A stretch of DNA of 64,000 nucleotides from Ensifer adhaerens (lineage in GTDB: Bacteria; Pseudomonadota; Alphaproteobacteria; Rhizobiales; Rhizobiaceae), in NCBI RefSeq assembly GCF_020035535.1, contig NZ_CP083349.1:2108001-2172000 (forward strand), given 5' to 3'. Under the pieces are notes generated by a model. It ran no database searches and had not been told where the DNA came from. It saw only the letters and a list, made by a program, of their open reading frames with translations. A program made the translations under genes and the position numbers. Positions 1 through 7,878 of the stretch are shown piece by piece (the stretch's first letter is position 1; every line of letters starts with the position of its first letter).

Positions 1-32
1 TCCCGGCCTGGGTCATGCAGGGAGAAAAATCG

Positions 33-686
33 TTGGCCGAGCCGTTTGTCGTCTATGGAGCATCAGGCTCCGGATCCGTTCCGATCGAGGCAACCCTTCG
101 CCTTCTCGACCTGCCCTATCGCGTGGAAGAACATGCCCCCTGGGCGGGAAAAGAGGAAGCAAGCCGGCTCGCCCGCATCAATCCCCTGGCGCAGGTTCCC
201 GCCCTCGTGCTGCCGACGGGAGAGCTGATGACGGAAAGTGCGGCGATCCTGATCTGGCTGGCCGATACCCATCCCGACGGACGGCTCGCGCCGGCGCCGA
301 CAGACCCGGCACGAGCGGAATTCCTGCGGTGGATGACCTTCGTATCCTCGGCCATCTATGCCCTCTACTGGATCGCCGACAATCCCTCGCGCATTATCGA
401 AAAGGCCGAGGACCACGCGGCCGTGAAAGCGCGCATCTTCGACCGGGTCGCCCATTGCTGGGAGCGGATGGGGGCACAGTTGCGCCCGGGCAGATACCTG
501 CTCGGCGAGGAACTGTCGGTGCTCGACCTCTATGTGGCCACCGCCTCGCGCTGGTCGCCCGGCCGGCGTCGCTTCTATCAGGTCGCGCCCGCGCTCGCAG
601 AACCGATCCGCCGCGTCGACGCCGATCCCAGGCTTTCGGCCCTGTGGGCGGAACGCTTTCCGTTTACGGAGGGCTGGGAGCGCTGA
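33..686 (+). CDS. Glutathione S-transferase family protein
   Basis: Predicted cytosolic GST of 217 residues, the usual length. The N-terminal half has the thioredoxin-like pattern, with the cis-proline segment around PLAQVPAL and the glutathione-contacting acidic/Ser pair in TESAAI; the C-terminal half is the helical GST domain. I chose the TTG at 33 because AGGGAGA lies about 7 bases upstream of it. An in-frame ATG at 15 would add six residues but has no visible ribosome binding site. Substrate unknown. One of four GSTs in the window, none adjacent to another. The gene lies close to the window edge, so its upstream context is not visible. Confidence 0.85.
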   Translation: MAEPFVVYGASGSGSVPIEATLRLLDLPYRVEEHAPWAGKEEASRLARINPLAQVPALVLPTGELMTESAAILIWLADTHPDGRLAPAPTDPARAEFLRWMTFVSSAIYALYWIADNPSRIIEKAEDHAAVKARIFDRVAHCWERMGAQLRPGRYLLGEELSVLDLYVATASRWSPGRRRFYQVAPALAEPIRRVDADPRLSALWAERFPFTEGWER

Positions 687-773
687 GCCTCCCGGAGACG
701 TCAGGCCGGTGAACGAAACCGCCGGCATTCCGTTGGACCTGCCGCCCCCGTCTGCACAACGAAGTCGCATCCA

Positions 774-1307
774 ATGACCGACGAAGCCCCCGCGCCGCTC
801 CTGACTGAAGACGATCTGCGCCACATCACCCGCTGGGCGATCCTCTGCGCCGAACGCGCGCTTCCGCTCTTCGAGGCGGCGGTGCCGGGCGACAGTCGCC
901 CGCGCGAGGCGATTGCCGCGGCCCTCGCCTTTGCTGAAGGGGGCCCGCGCACCGCGACCTTGCGCAAGGCGGCCTGGAGCGCCCAAGCGGCGGCGCGCGC
1001 GGTTGACGATCCCGCCGCCAAGGCGGCCGCCCGCGCGGCGATTGCCGCTGCCGGTGCGCCCTACACCCACCCGATCGAAACGCCGCACCAGATCAACCAC
1101 ATCCTCGGCCCCGCCGCCTATGCCATCCAGGCGCTGTCGCTCGGCGCGGAAGACGAGGCCGGCAGCATGGAGACCGAACTGCGCTCAGCGATCGCCGCCG
1201 CATCGCAGGACATCCGGCGTATCATCGGCAAGTTGCCGGGGCGCAAGCCCAGCAAGGGCGCCTTTCACGCGGTGCTCTACCGGCTCGATACCGCCCTGCG
1301 CCCCTGA
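774..1307 (+). CDS. Imm5-like putative immunity protein
   Basis: 177 residues, soluble, alanine-rich and helical, with no signal peptide. The pattern RWAILCAERALPLFEA followed by DSRPREAIAAALAFAEG and several Ala-rich helices resembles the Imm5-like family, named for putative immunity proteins of polymorphic toxin systems. That assignment comes from pattern memory, not a search. No toxin gene is adjacent: the neighbours are a GST upstream and a convergent LysR gene 24 bp downstream. If the family call is right, this is an orphan immunity-type protein. The ribosome binding site is weak. Function in this genome is unknown. Confidence 0.6.
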   Translation: MTDEAPAPLLTEDDLRHITRWAILCAERALPLFEAAVPGDSRPREAIAAALAFAEGGPRTATLRKAAWSAQAAARAVDDPAAKAAARAAIAAAGAPYTHPIETPHQINHILGPAAYAIQALSLGAEDEAGSMETELRSAIAAASQDIRRIIGKLPGRKPSKGAFHAVLYRLDTALRP

Positions 1308-1331
1308 CCAAGCGCGCGGCGAGGCGGGAGA

Positions 1332-2240
1332 TCACACCGGGGGCCGCATCCGCGCCTTGCCCGCTTCCTCGCTGATCCAGGCAATCACCGTCTGCAACGG
1401 CGGAGATTTGCGGTAGCGCGGCCAGACCAGATAGAAATCCGAGGGCCCGGACATCGACCCCGAGAAAATGCGGATGAGCCGGCCTTCGGCGATGTCCTGC
1501 GCCACGAAATCGCCATTGGCGAGCACGATGCCCTGCCCGGCGATCGCCGCCTCGATCGCATGCGAAGTCTGGTTGAAGCTGATGCCCTTGAACGAGGCCT
1601 GCCGGCTGCCGCCGAAATGCCGCTCGATGAACTCCGGCCAGAAATTGTGCGCATCGTGCAGCAGCGTGTAGCCGGCAAGCTCGTCCGCCGTCTCGGGCAC
1701 CGGCCGGCCGGCCATCAGCATCGGGCTGCAGACCGCGACGATCTCCTGCTCGAACAACAGTTCCACCGCGAGCCCCGGCCCAAAGGGCGGCCGCCCGTAG
1801 CGCACCGCCAGGTCCACGCCATCGGCCTGGAAATTCGACATGCGATCGGACGCAAGAATATGCAGGTCGAGATCGGGATGGCGTGCGGTGAAATCCGGCA
1901 GCCGCGGGATCAGCCATTTCGAGGCAAAGGATGGCGTGGTGCTGATCGTCAGCCGCACCGGCTGCGGCTTCAGCCCATCGGTCGCCCGCGCGATGATGTC
2001 GAGTGCCCGACGGACGTCGGCGATATAGGCCCGTCCCTCGCCCGTCAGCGCCAGCATGCGCGGCAGCCGTTCGAAGAGCTTGACGCCGAGCTCGGCCTCC
2101 AGTGCGCGGATCTGCTGGGCGACCGCCCCTTGCGTGACGCCCAGCTCCTCGGCCGCAAGCCGAAAGTTCAGATGGCGTGCCGCCACCTCGAACACTTTCA
2201 GCCCATTCAACGAGGGCAGCTTTCCCGGTGCGTCACTCAT
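1332..2240 (-). CDS. LysR family transcriptional regulator (GcvA-like)
   Basis: 302 residues, normal LysR length. The N-terminal winged helix-turn-helix is at about residues 8-65 (SLNGLKVFEVAARHLNFRLA, then AAEELGVTQGAVAQQI), followed by the periplasmic-binding-protein-like effector domain starting near VRLTISTTPSFASKWLIPRL, which is typical of the GcvA branch. It is divergent from the SDR gene at 2366, with 125 bp between them, the classic arrangement for a LysR protein controlling its neighbour. The gap holds GAAAG-N5-CTTTC at 2265-2279, a possible operator. Effector unknown. Confidence 0.88.
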   Translation of the reverse strand: MSDAPGKLPSLNGLKVFEVAARHLNFRLAAEELGVTQGAVAQQIRALEAELGVKLFERLPRMLALTGEGRAYIADVRRALDIIARATDGLKPQPVRLTISTTPSFASKWLIPRLPDFTARHPDLDLHILASDRMSNFQADGVDLAVRYGRPPFGPGLAVELLFEQEIVAVCSPMLMAGRPVPETADELAGYTLLHDAHNFWPEFIERHFGGSRQASFKGISFNQTSHAIEAAIAGQGIVLANGDFVAQDIAEGRLIRIFSGSMSGPSDFYLVWPRYRKSPPLQTVIAWISEEAGKARMRPPV

Positions 2241-2365
2241 CCGATAGTTTTTCTACTGCCACTTGAAAGCGAAACTTTCTCGTCGTCGCATGAAGGAGAT
2301 GGTATTTCAATCACGAGAACCGCAAAATCCGGCATCATCCTGAATGCGACGAGGAGAATGGACAC

Positions 2366-3070
2366 ATGGCAGTAGAAAAAGTAGCCGTTATCACCGCCGG
2401 CGGCAGCGGCATGGGGGCAGAGAGCGCAAAGCGTCTTGCCGCCGATGGCTTCAAGGTCGCGATCCTCTCTTCCTCGGGCAAGGGCGAGGCCCTGGCCGCT
2501 GAACTCGGCGGCATCGGCGTCACCGGCTCCAACCAGGTAAACGACGACCTCAAGCGCCTGGTTGACCTGACCATGGAAAAATGGGGCCGGATCGACGTGC
2601 TGGTTAACAGCGCCGGCCACGGCCCGCGCGCCCAGATCCTCGAGCTCACCGACGAGCAGTGGCACACCGGCCTCGACGTCTACCTGATGAACGTCATCCG
2701 CCCGGTCCGCCTCGTGGCGCCGATCATGCAGAAGCAGAAGGCCGGCTCGATCGTCAACATCTCCACCGCCTGGGCCTTCGAGCCGTCGGCGATGTTCCCG
2801 ACCTCGGCCGTCTTCCGCGCCGGCCTTGCCTCCTACACCAAGATCTTCGCCGACACCTATGCGGGCGACAATGTGCGCATGAACAACGTGCTGCCCGGCT
2901 GGATCGACAGCCTGCCGGCAACCGAAGAGCGCCGCGACGCCGTGCCGATGAAGCGCTACGGCACCAGCGCCGAAGTCGCCGCCACCGTCGCCTTCCTCGC
3001 CTCCGAAGGAGCCGGCTACATCACCGGCCAGAACCTGAAGGTGGACGGCGGCCTGACGCGATCGGTGTGA
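2366..3070 (+). CDS. SDR family oxidoreductase, atypical active site
   Basis: 234 residues, FabG-like Rossmann fold. The dinucleotide motif TAGGSGMG is at residues 10-17 and NSAG at 81-84, and the C-terminal GYITGQNLKVDGG segment is typical of classical SDRs. The catalytic YxxxK, expected about 11-15 residues after Ser133, is not there: the position reads F144-P-T-S-A148. Either this branch uses other residues, or it is not an oxidoreductase in the usual sense. It has a good ribosome binding site (AGGAGA) and is divergent from the LysR gene at 1332-2240, its probable regulator. Substrate unknown. Confidence 0.85.
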   Translation: MAVEKVAVITAGGSGMGAESAKRLAADGFKVAILSSSGKGEALAAELGGIGVTGSNQVNDDLKRLVDLTMEKWGRIDVLVNSAGHGPRAQILELTDEQWHTGLDVYLMNVIRPVRLVAPIMQKQKAGSIVNISTAWAFEPSAMFPTSAVFRAGLASYTKIFADTYAGDNVRMNNVLPGWIDSLPATEERRDAVPMKRYGTSAEVAATVAFLASEGAGYITGQNLKVDGGLTRSV

Positions 3071-3092
3071 GCGCAACCCACGATCTATGATC

Positions 3093-3123
3093 GCTGCTCT
3101 CCCGCGCTTGTCGGGAGAGCAGC
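3093..3123 (+). terminator. Hairpin after SDR gene, probable terminator
   Basis: A perfect 12-bp stem (3093-3104 with 3112-3123) and 7-nt loop lie 22 bases after the SDR stop codon. No U-run follows, so termination is inferred from position and stem strength only. Confidence 0.5.
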
Positions 3124-3220
3124 CGCCTCCCACAGACGGCGCACCGCCAAGGATACGAAGCCGTGGCACCCCGAAGGCGCGCTAGACGAATGTCGCAACG
3201 CGCCGGACCGGCCTCAACCG

Positions 3221-3249
3221 TTGACCGCTCCGGACCCCTGTGCCTATAT
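3221..3249 (+). promoter_or_regulatory. Sigma-70-type promoter for the GNAT leader
   Basis: TTGACC at 3221-3226, a 17-nt spacer, then CTATAT at 3244-3249. This closely matches the housekeeping consensus reported for rhizobia (CTTGAC-N17-CTATAT). It would start a transcript near 3256 and leave a leader of about 157 nt before the acetyltransferase ATG at 3413. Confidence 0.5.
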
Positions 3250-3286
3250 CGCCCCTGCTTGCCTGAATTGTGCAGAGGAATTGTCG

Positions 3287-3313
3287 ATGCTGGAGCTTGT
3301 TCTGAACCACTGA
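3287..3313 (+). CDS. Possible 8-codon leader peptide upstream of GNAT
   Basis: A mini-ORF encoding MLELVLNH with AGAGGA about 7 bases before its ATG. Its TGA stop ends at the base before a perfect palindrome. The 3' half of the mini-ORF (3296-3308) is complementary to 3390-3404, which includes the AGG of the acetyltransferase ribosome binding site: 13 pairs including one G-U, with a 2-nt bulge. This layout resembles leader peptides in translational attenuation. It is speculative, since mini-ORFs this short occur by chance. Confidence 0.3.
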   Translation: MLELVLNH

Positions 3314-3333
3314 CGTCTCGACCGGTCGAGACG
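3314..3333. repeat. Perfect 20-bp palindrome in the GNAT leader
   Basis: The sequence is fully self-complementary, centred on CCGG: arms CGTCTCGACC and GGTCGAGACG. As RNA it folds to an 8-bp stem with a CCGG tetraloop; as DNA it could be a dimeric operator. It lies directly after the stop of the possible leader peptide and about 65 bases downstream of the predicted -10 element. Confidence 0.6.
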
Positions 3334-3412
3334 CATAGCCGCCCTCAGCGGACGATGTCAGTCGTTCGCCAACGGCGGCGCGTGACCACGGTTCACAGAA
3401 CAGGTTCATATC

Positions 3413-3919
3413 ATGACCAACATCGAAATCCGCTCAGAGCGGACGAAAGACATCGCCGCCGTCCGAGCGATCACCAAGGCCGCCTTCGCGCCCATGGCAT
3501 ATAGCAGCCAGACGGAAGCCGAGATCATCGACGCCCTGCGCGTCGCTGGCGCGCTGACGATCTCACTGGTCGCAGTCGCCGACGACGACGTAGTCGGTCA
3601 CGTCGCCTTCTCAGCGGTGACGATCGATGGCGAAGACAAGGGCTGGTACGCGCTCGGCCCGGTCTCCGTCAGACCCGATCGTCAGAATGGCGGCATCGGC
3701 GGCAGGCTCATCCGCGAGGGCCTAGCGCGCCTCGCCAAGACCGGCGCCAAAGGCTGCGTCCTTCTCGGCGACCCCGCCTACTACAAACGCTTCGGCTTCG
3801 AAACCCACACGGCCCTGCGGCTGGAAGGCGTACCGGCCGAATACTTCATGGCCCAGGCGTTCGAAGGCCCGGTGCCTTCGGGGCGCGTCAGCCACCACGA
3901 GGGCTTTGACGCAAGCTGA
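3413..3919 (+). CDS. GNAT family N-acetyltransferase (YhbS-like)
   Basis: 168 residues, one GNAT domain over almost the whole length. The acetyl-CoA binding core is visible as ALGPVSVRPDRQNGGIGGRLIREGL (pattern Q/RxxGxG/A), followed by GCVLLGDPAYYKRFGFE, typical of YhbS-type acetyltransferases. Acceptor unknown: it could be a small molecule, a peptide or an antibiotic. The gene is monocistronic with a long leader containing a promoter, a mini-ORF, a perfect palindrome and possible long-range pairing over its ribosome binding site, suggesting post-transcriptional control. Confidence 0.87.
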   Translation: MTNIEIRSERTKDIAAVRAITKAAFAPMAYSSQTEAEIIDALRVAGALTISLVAVADDDVVGHVAFSAVTIDGEDKGWYALGPVSVRPDRQNGGIGGRLIREGLARLAKTGAKGCVLLGDPAYYKRFGFETHTALRLEGVPAEYFMAQAFEGPVPSGRVSHHEGFDAS

Positions 3920-4025
3920 TTGACTTGGCGGCAAAGCACCGGAGCGGGGTGAACAACGACACCCCGCTCCGATCCGTAACAACCGCAGGGTTGCAAGTAC
4001 CACACCGTGCTGCTTAGGTTGCGCG

Positions 4026-4382
4026 ATGAGCGTCGCGCCCCTCCACACCCATGCCTTCTTCGAAGAGGTTTTGAAGACGGGTTTCGTCTGGGCAATTCAA
4101 GACGAAGCGGGTTTTCCGACCTCGACGAACCAGTCGAATGAAACCGCGATGCCCTTCTGGTCGTCGCAGGCCAGGGCTCAGCTGACAATCGACCGAATGC
4201 CGGCCTATCGCAGCTTCAAACCTCATCGACTGCCACTGGACGTCTTTGTCGATCGCTGGTTAACAGGCCTCGAGAAAGACACGATAATGGTCGGTATAAA
4301 CTGGAGCGGCGCGGCTGCGACCGGCTTTGACCTCCCGCCCACCGACGTGCGCCGATGGCTGCACGAGATGCAGGGTCGGTAG
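4026..4382 (+). CDS. DUF2750 domain-containing protein
   Basis: 118 residues, soluble, no signal peptide. The arrangement (FFEEVLKTGFVWAIQDEAGFPT, then MPFWSSQARAQ, then LPLDVFVDRWLTGLEKDTIMVGINW) matches the small DUF2750 family of unknown function. No catalytic motif is evident. It stands alone between the GNAT gene and a long intergenic region. Only the family assignment is claimed. Confidence 0.7.
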   Translation: MSVAPLHTHAFFEEVLKTGFVWAIQDEAGFPTSTNQSNETAMPFWSSQARAQLTIDRMPAYRSFKPHRLPLDVFVDRWLTGLEKDTIMVGINWSGAAATGFDLPPTDVRRWLHEMQGR

Positions 4383-4705
4383 GCGCCGAGGCCATGCTGC
4401 CATGGCGGCGGCAGTTTCTCGGCGATCTGCCTGAACCTCCCGGCGGAGTATCCCGTCAATGTCGGCATTTCCCAATCGAAGAAGCGTCGGTCGGCGCGGA
4501 GACGGCAGCGTCAGGACGGCTTTGGCGATGGACGCGTGTGCCGTAAACGCCACCATCGACCGCTCTGGCGCCAAATCCAGGTGCCCCGCAGACCCGAACA
4601 AGGAAAGACCGAGGACGGCTTCGGCCGTCGCGTTCAGCCGCTATCCTGTTGTCTTTCCTGATGAAGCTCCTATTTCCCTGACAAAACCGAACACAGGAGC
4701 TCTGA
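4383..4705. other. Gene-free stretch
   Basis: No convincing coding frame. The only structure noted is a short hairpin with a TTCG loop at 4614-4629 (6-bp stem), possibly part of a leader or a weak terminator. Confidence 0.5.
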
Positions 4706-4849
4706 ATGAACCGAAACGGCCTCTATCTCGTCATCGCCCTGCTCGCTGTCGCGGTCGTCGGCCTCGGCATCTATATCTACCAGGAGGAGACGAAGCCGGG
4801 CGTCGAAATCAAGATCGGCCAGGATGGCGTATCGGTTCAGGAAAACTAA
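4706..4849 (+). CDS. Small single-span membrane protein, 47 aa
   Basis: It begins MNRNGLYLVIALLAVAVVGL, a single transmembrane helix at about residues 5-25, followed by a short polar tail (KPGVEIKIGQDGVSVQEN). AGGAG lies 7 bases before the ATG, so the frame is well supported despite its size. It is probably anchored N-in with the tail outside. I recall similar small proteins from rhizobia but know no function. Confidence 0.7.
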   Translation: MNRNGLYLVIALLAVAVVGLGIYIYQEETKPGVEIKIGQDGVSVQEN

Positions 4850-5120
4850 AATTCAGGAAGAGGGATGAACTGCCCGCTGAGCCCGGCCAGTCGCCGCAAG
4901 CGCGAGAGGCCGCCGGGGAGCCTTAAAGGCGGGCTTTGCCTGCTGGCGGTTCCGCGGTCGGGAAAGTCCGCCCTTTCGGCAACGGCGTGGTGAGCGCTCC
5001 GGCAAGGAATGCATGAGCGCCTTGATTTTGAGGCGGCGATGACCGCCCATGGCAGCGGGCGCCGAGTCGCTGCCGCGTGGCGACGCAGCCGCAACATGCC
5101 CGACACGCAAAGGTGCCGCG

Positions 5121-5537
5121 TTGACAGCAACGATTTCATGGACCGCCGCAATCCTGCTCGTAGCCACGTTTGCCCCTGCCGCGATGGCGGGCGAGACAAG
5201 CCGTGCGCCTTCGGGAACCTATTGCGGCCAACTTTCCTCCGCCGGCGTCCTGACGGACGCGCAAACGCACTTCGAGACCGATGCCAGCGGCACCGTCATC
5301 GGGAAATACGTGTTCTCCGATCAGGGCAACGCCGTCGAGGGCGAGCTTGCCGAAACCGGTGACGATGGCGACGGCAGCGATCTCACCCGAACCTTCATGT
5401 GGCGCGACAAATACGGCTACGGCCAGCTGATCGTCACCTTCACCCCGGACTTCTCCGAATTCACCGGCAAATGGAACGCCGGCGTATCGGACTTCCTGCC
5501 ATGGAACGGCCGACGCTGCATGCAGACGATCAGCTAG
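5121..5537 (+). CDS. Exported hypothetical protein
   Basis: 138 residues from a TTG start. The start was chosen because the signal peptide (TATISWTAAILLVATFAPAAMAG) begins there and AAAGGTG lies about 7 bases upstream; an ATG at 5049 would put 24 extra residues before it. The mature part (about 115 residues) starts near GETSRAPSGTYCGQL, is rich in beta-type sequence and Gly/Asp, and has two cysteines (TYCGQL and RRCMQT) that could form a disulfide. Probably periplasmic. No family recognised. It converges with a LysR gene 29 bp away. Confidence 0.7.
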   Translation: MTATISWTAAILLVATFAPAAMAGETSRAPSGTYCGQLSSAGVLTDAQTHFETDASGTVIGKYVFSDQGNAVEGELAETGDDGDGSDLTRTFMWRDKYGYGQLIVTFTPDFSEFTGKWNAGVSDFLPWNGRRCMQTIS

Positions 5538-5566
5538 CGCACGCGATACCACGCCCGCACCGCCCC

Positions 5567-6469
5567 TCACGCCGCAATCACGCCCCGCATCAGCGCTTCC
5601 AGCCAATCGGCGAACACCTTGAGCCGGCGCGACAGGTGCTGGCGGTGCGGGTAGAGCAGCGCCATCGGCATCGGCGCGGCGTTATGGTCGGGCATCACCT
5701 CCACGAGGCGCCCTTCCTTCAAGTGGTCGATCGCGTCATAGGCCGGAATCTGGATGAGACCGAGGCCGGCAAGGCAGCAGGCGATGCTGCCCTCGGCGCT
5801 GTTGACGCTGACCCGGCCGGCAACGGCAACCGTGCGCACCTCGCCGCCTTCTATCCACTCCCAGTCCTCCACCCGACCACTCGAGGGCGAGGCATAGTTG
5901 ACCGCGAAATGTTCGGCGAGATCGGCGGGCGTCTTCGGCGTGCCATGGCGCTCAAGATAGTCGGGGCTTGCGACATTGATCAGCCGCAGCGTGCCGAACG
6001 GCCGGGCAATCAGGCCGGAATCGGCAAGCGGCCCGACGCGCAGCGCGCAGTCGACGCTTTCCTCGATCAGGTGCACCGCCCGGTCGGTCATGCCGAGATC
6101 GATATCGATGCCGGGGTAACGGTCGAGAAACTCCGGCAGCGCCGGCGCCACGATCAGCCGGCCGATGCGGCTCGGCAGGTCGACGCGCAGCCGCCCGGTC
6201 GGGCCGCTCGTATCGCGGCGAAAGAGGTTCTCCGCCTCGTCCATATCCGAAATCAGCCGCAGGCAGCGCTCGTAGAAGGCCGCGCCATCCTGTGTCGGCG
6301 CCACCTTGCGCGTCGTGCGGTGCAGCAGCCGCGTGCCGAGCCGGGTTTCGAGCGTCTGCACCGCCGCCGAAACAGAGGAGCGCGGCAGGCCCAGCGTATC
6401 GGCCGCGCGGGTAAAGCTCGCACTTTCGACGACACGGGTGAAGATGCGGAAAAGCTCGATCCTGTCCAT
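5567..6469 (-). CDS. LysR family transcriptional regulator
   Basis: 300 residues from the ATG giving MDRIELFRIFTRVVESASFT; upstream in-frame codons would add only unlikely sequence. The HTH is at about residues 1-60 (SFTRAADTLGLPRSSVSAAVQTLETRLGTRLLHRTTR), the typical start of the LysR branch that controls oxidoreductases and efflux. The effector domain follows. It is divergent from the SDR gene at 6761 with 291 bp between them, which suggests it regulates that gene. Ligand unknown. Confidence 0.88.
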   Translation of the reverse strand: MDRIELFRIFTRVVESASFTRAADTLGLPRSSVSAAVQTLETRLGTRLLHRTTRKVAPTQDGAAFYERCLRLISDMDEAENLFRRDTSGPTGRLRVDLPSRIGRLIVAPALPEFLDRYPGIDIDLGMTDRAVHLIEESVDCALRVGPLADSGLIARPFGTLRLINVASPDYLERHGTPKTPADLAEHFAVNYASPSSGRVEDWEWIEGGEVRTVAVAGRVSVNSAEGSIACCLAGLGLIQIPAYDAIDHLKEGRLVEVMPDHNAAPMPMALLYPHRQHLSRRLKVFADWLEALMRGVIAA

Positions 6470-6760
6470 GCCGATCCAAAAGCCATTGTTCGTATAATCT
6501 GACAAGTCATGTCACGAACGGTAGCTTTATACCAGCAGCGCGGACGATATTCTCAACCCTGCGATGCCTGTCGTTGCCCTGGCCTTTTGCACAGGCGGCG
6601 GCAAGGCCCGCGCAGTTTGAAACGCGGCGTGCGGCGCCCGGACGGTCATCGAGCACAGAACAAACCGCCAGAACGCACCGGGGACCTGCGCATCTCGCGC
6701 GCCGGAGCCCACGCTCGCCCGCAAACCGGCCGCAGCAAGCGGCCGATAAAGGAGACGACC

Positions 6761-7534
6761 ATGGCAGACCACAGCATCAAGGGTAAATCCGTTCTGATCG
6801 CCGGTGGCGCGAAGAACCTCGGCGGCCTCTTGGCGCGCGATCTCGCCGAACACGGCGCCCGCGGCGTCGCGATCCACTACAACAGCGCCGCCACAAGGGC
6901 GGCCGCGGAAGAAACGGTGGCGGCAATCAAGGCGACCGGTGCCGCGGCCCACGCCTTTTCCGGCGATCTCACCCGCGCCGCCAATGTCGAGCAGCTCTTT
7001 GCCGATGCCAAGGCGGCGCTCGGCGGCATCGACATCGCCGTCAACACCGTCGGCAAGGTGCTGAAGAAACCCTTCGTCGAGATCACCGAGGCCGAATATG
7101 ACGAGATGAGCGCGGTCAATTCCAAGTCCGCCTTCTTCTTCCTGCGTGAAGCGGGCAGAAACGTCAGCGACAACGGCAAGGTCTGCACGCTCGTCACCTC
7201 GCTTCTCGGCGCCTTCACGCCCTTCTACGCGGCCTATGCCGGCACCAAGGCGCCGGTCGAACACTTCACCCGCGCGGCCGCCAAGGAATTCGGCACCCGC
7301 GGCATCTCCGTCACCGCCATCGGTCCCGGCCCGATGGATACGCCCTTCTTCTACCCGGCCGAAGGGGCAGACGCCGTCGCCTACCACAAGACCGCGTCCG
7401 CCCTCTCCGGCTTCTCCAAGACCGGCCTCACCGACATCGAGGATATCGTCCCCTATATCCGCTTCCTCGTCTCCGACGGCTGGTGGATGACCGGCCAGAC
7501 GATCCTGGTGAACGGCGGCTACACGACGAAGTGA
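6761..7534 (+). CDS. SDR family oxidoreductase
   Basis: 257 residues. Start chosen at ATG 6761, preceded by AAAGGAG. The nucleotide-binding loop GGAKNLGG is at residues 15-22, NTVG replaces the usual NNAG at 95-98, and the catalytic Ser147, Tyr159 and Lys163 (YAGTK) are intact, unlike the SDR at 2366. The C-terminal GQTILVNGGY is typical. A soluble NAD(P)H-dependent reductase or dehydrogenase of unknown substrate, divergent from and probably controlled by the LysR gene at 5567-6469. Confidence 0.88.
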   Translation: MADHSIKGKSVLIAGGAKNLGGLLARDLAEHGARGVAIHYNSAATRAAAEETVAAIKATGAAAHAFSGDLTRAANVEQLFADAKAALGGIDIAVNTVGKVLKKPFVEITEAEYDEMSAVNSKSAFFFLREAGRNVSDNGKVCTLVTSLLGAFTPFYAAYAGTKAPVEHFTRAAAKEFGTRGISVTAIGPGPMDTPFFYPAEGADAVAYHKTASALSGFSKTGLTDIEDIVPYIRFLVSDGWWMTGQTILVNGGYTTK

Positions 7535-7595
7535 TCTCATGCCCGCGGAGAGGCCCCTTCCGCGCGGTGAGGGAATTTCATCCGTAAGGGAGTAG

Positions 7596-7747
7596 CCCCT
7601 CATCCGCCTGCCGGCACCTTCTCCCCGTTTCCACGGGGAGAAGGGACAAACGGCACCGGATTTGCCAAATCCGAAGCCGGACCACGAGAGGGTGAGGTTT
7701 GCATTCGAACGTGCGCCCAGCGTCTCTCCCCGTTAGCGGCGAGAGAG
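7596..7747. repeat. RIME-like palindromic intergenic repeat, copy 1
   Basis: It starts with the CCCCTCATCCG-type edge, then a 12-bp stem CCTTCTCCCCGT/ACGGGGAGAAGG (7617-7628 with 7633-7644). A second, degenerate stem built on TCTCTCCCCG is near 7722-7747. Two related copies are at 20936 and 49544. The mosaic of two palindromes fits RIME-type elements known in Rhizobium. It fills most of the gap between the SDR and MscS genes. Confidence 0.7.
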
Positions 7748-7878
7748 TTGGTCCCGGGGCTAAACCCGAAGAGAGCGGCAGCCGCTGCGAGGTCCTGTCG
7801 CTCAAAATACGATTGGAATTTTAGAACGTTATGTAATGTGATGCGTAAAGCCGTACGGCGCAAAACCGATCTTGTTGG

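Noticed and set aside
63..1100. 345-codon minus-strand frame across the GST and Imm5-like genes
   Set aside because: It spans two real genes with domain patterns and encodes Gly/Arg-rich sequence with no recognisable fold.
2265..2279. GAAAG-N5-CTTTC as the LysR operator
   Set aside because: Plausible, but the arms are short and low in information, so it was kept as a remark on the gene and not listed as a feature.
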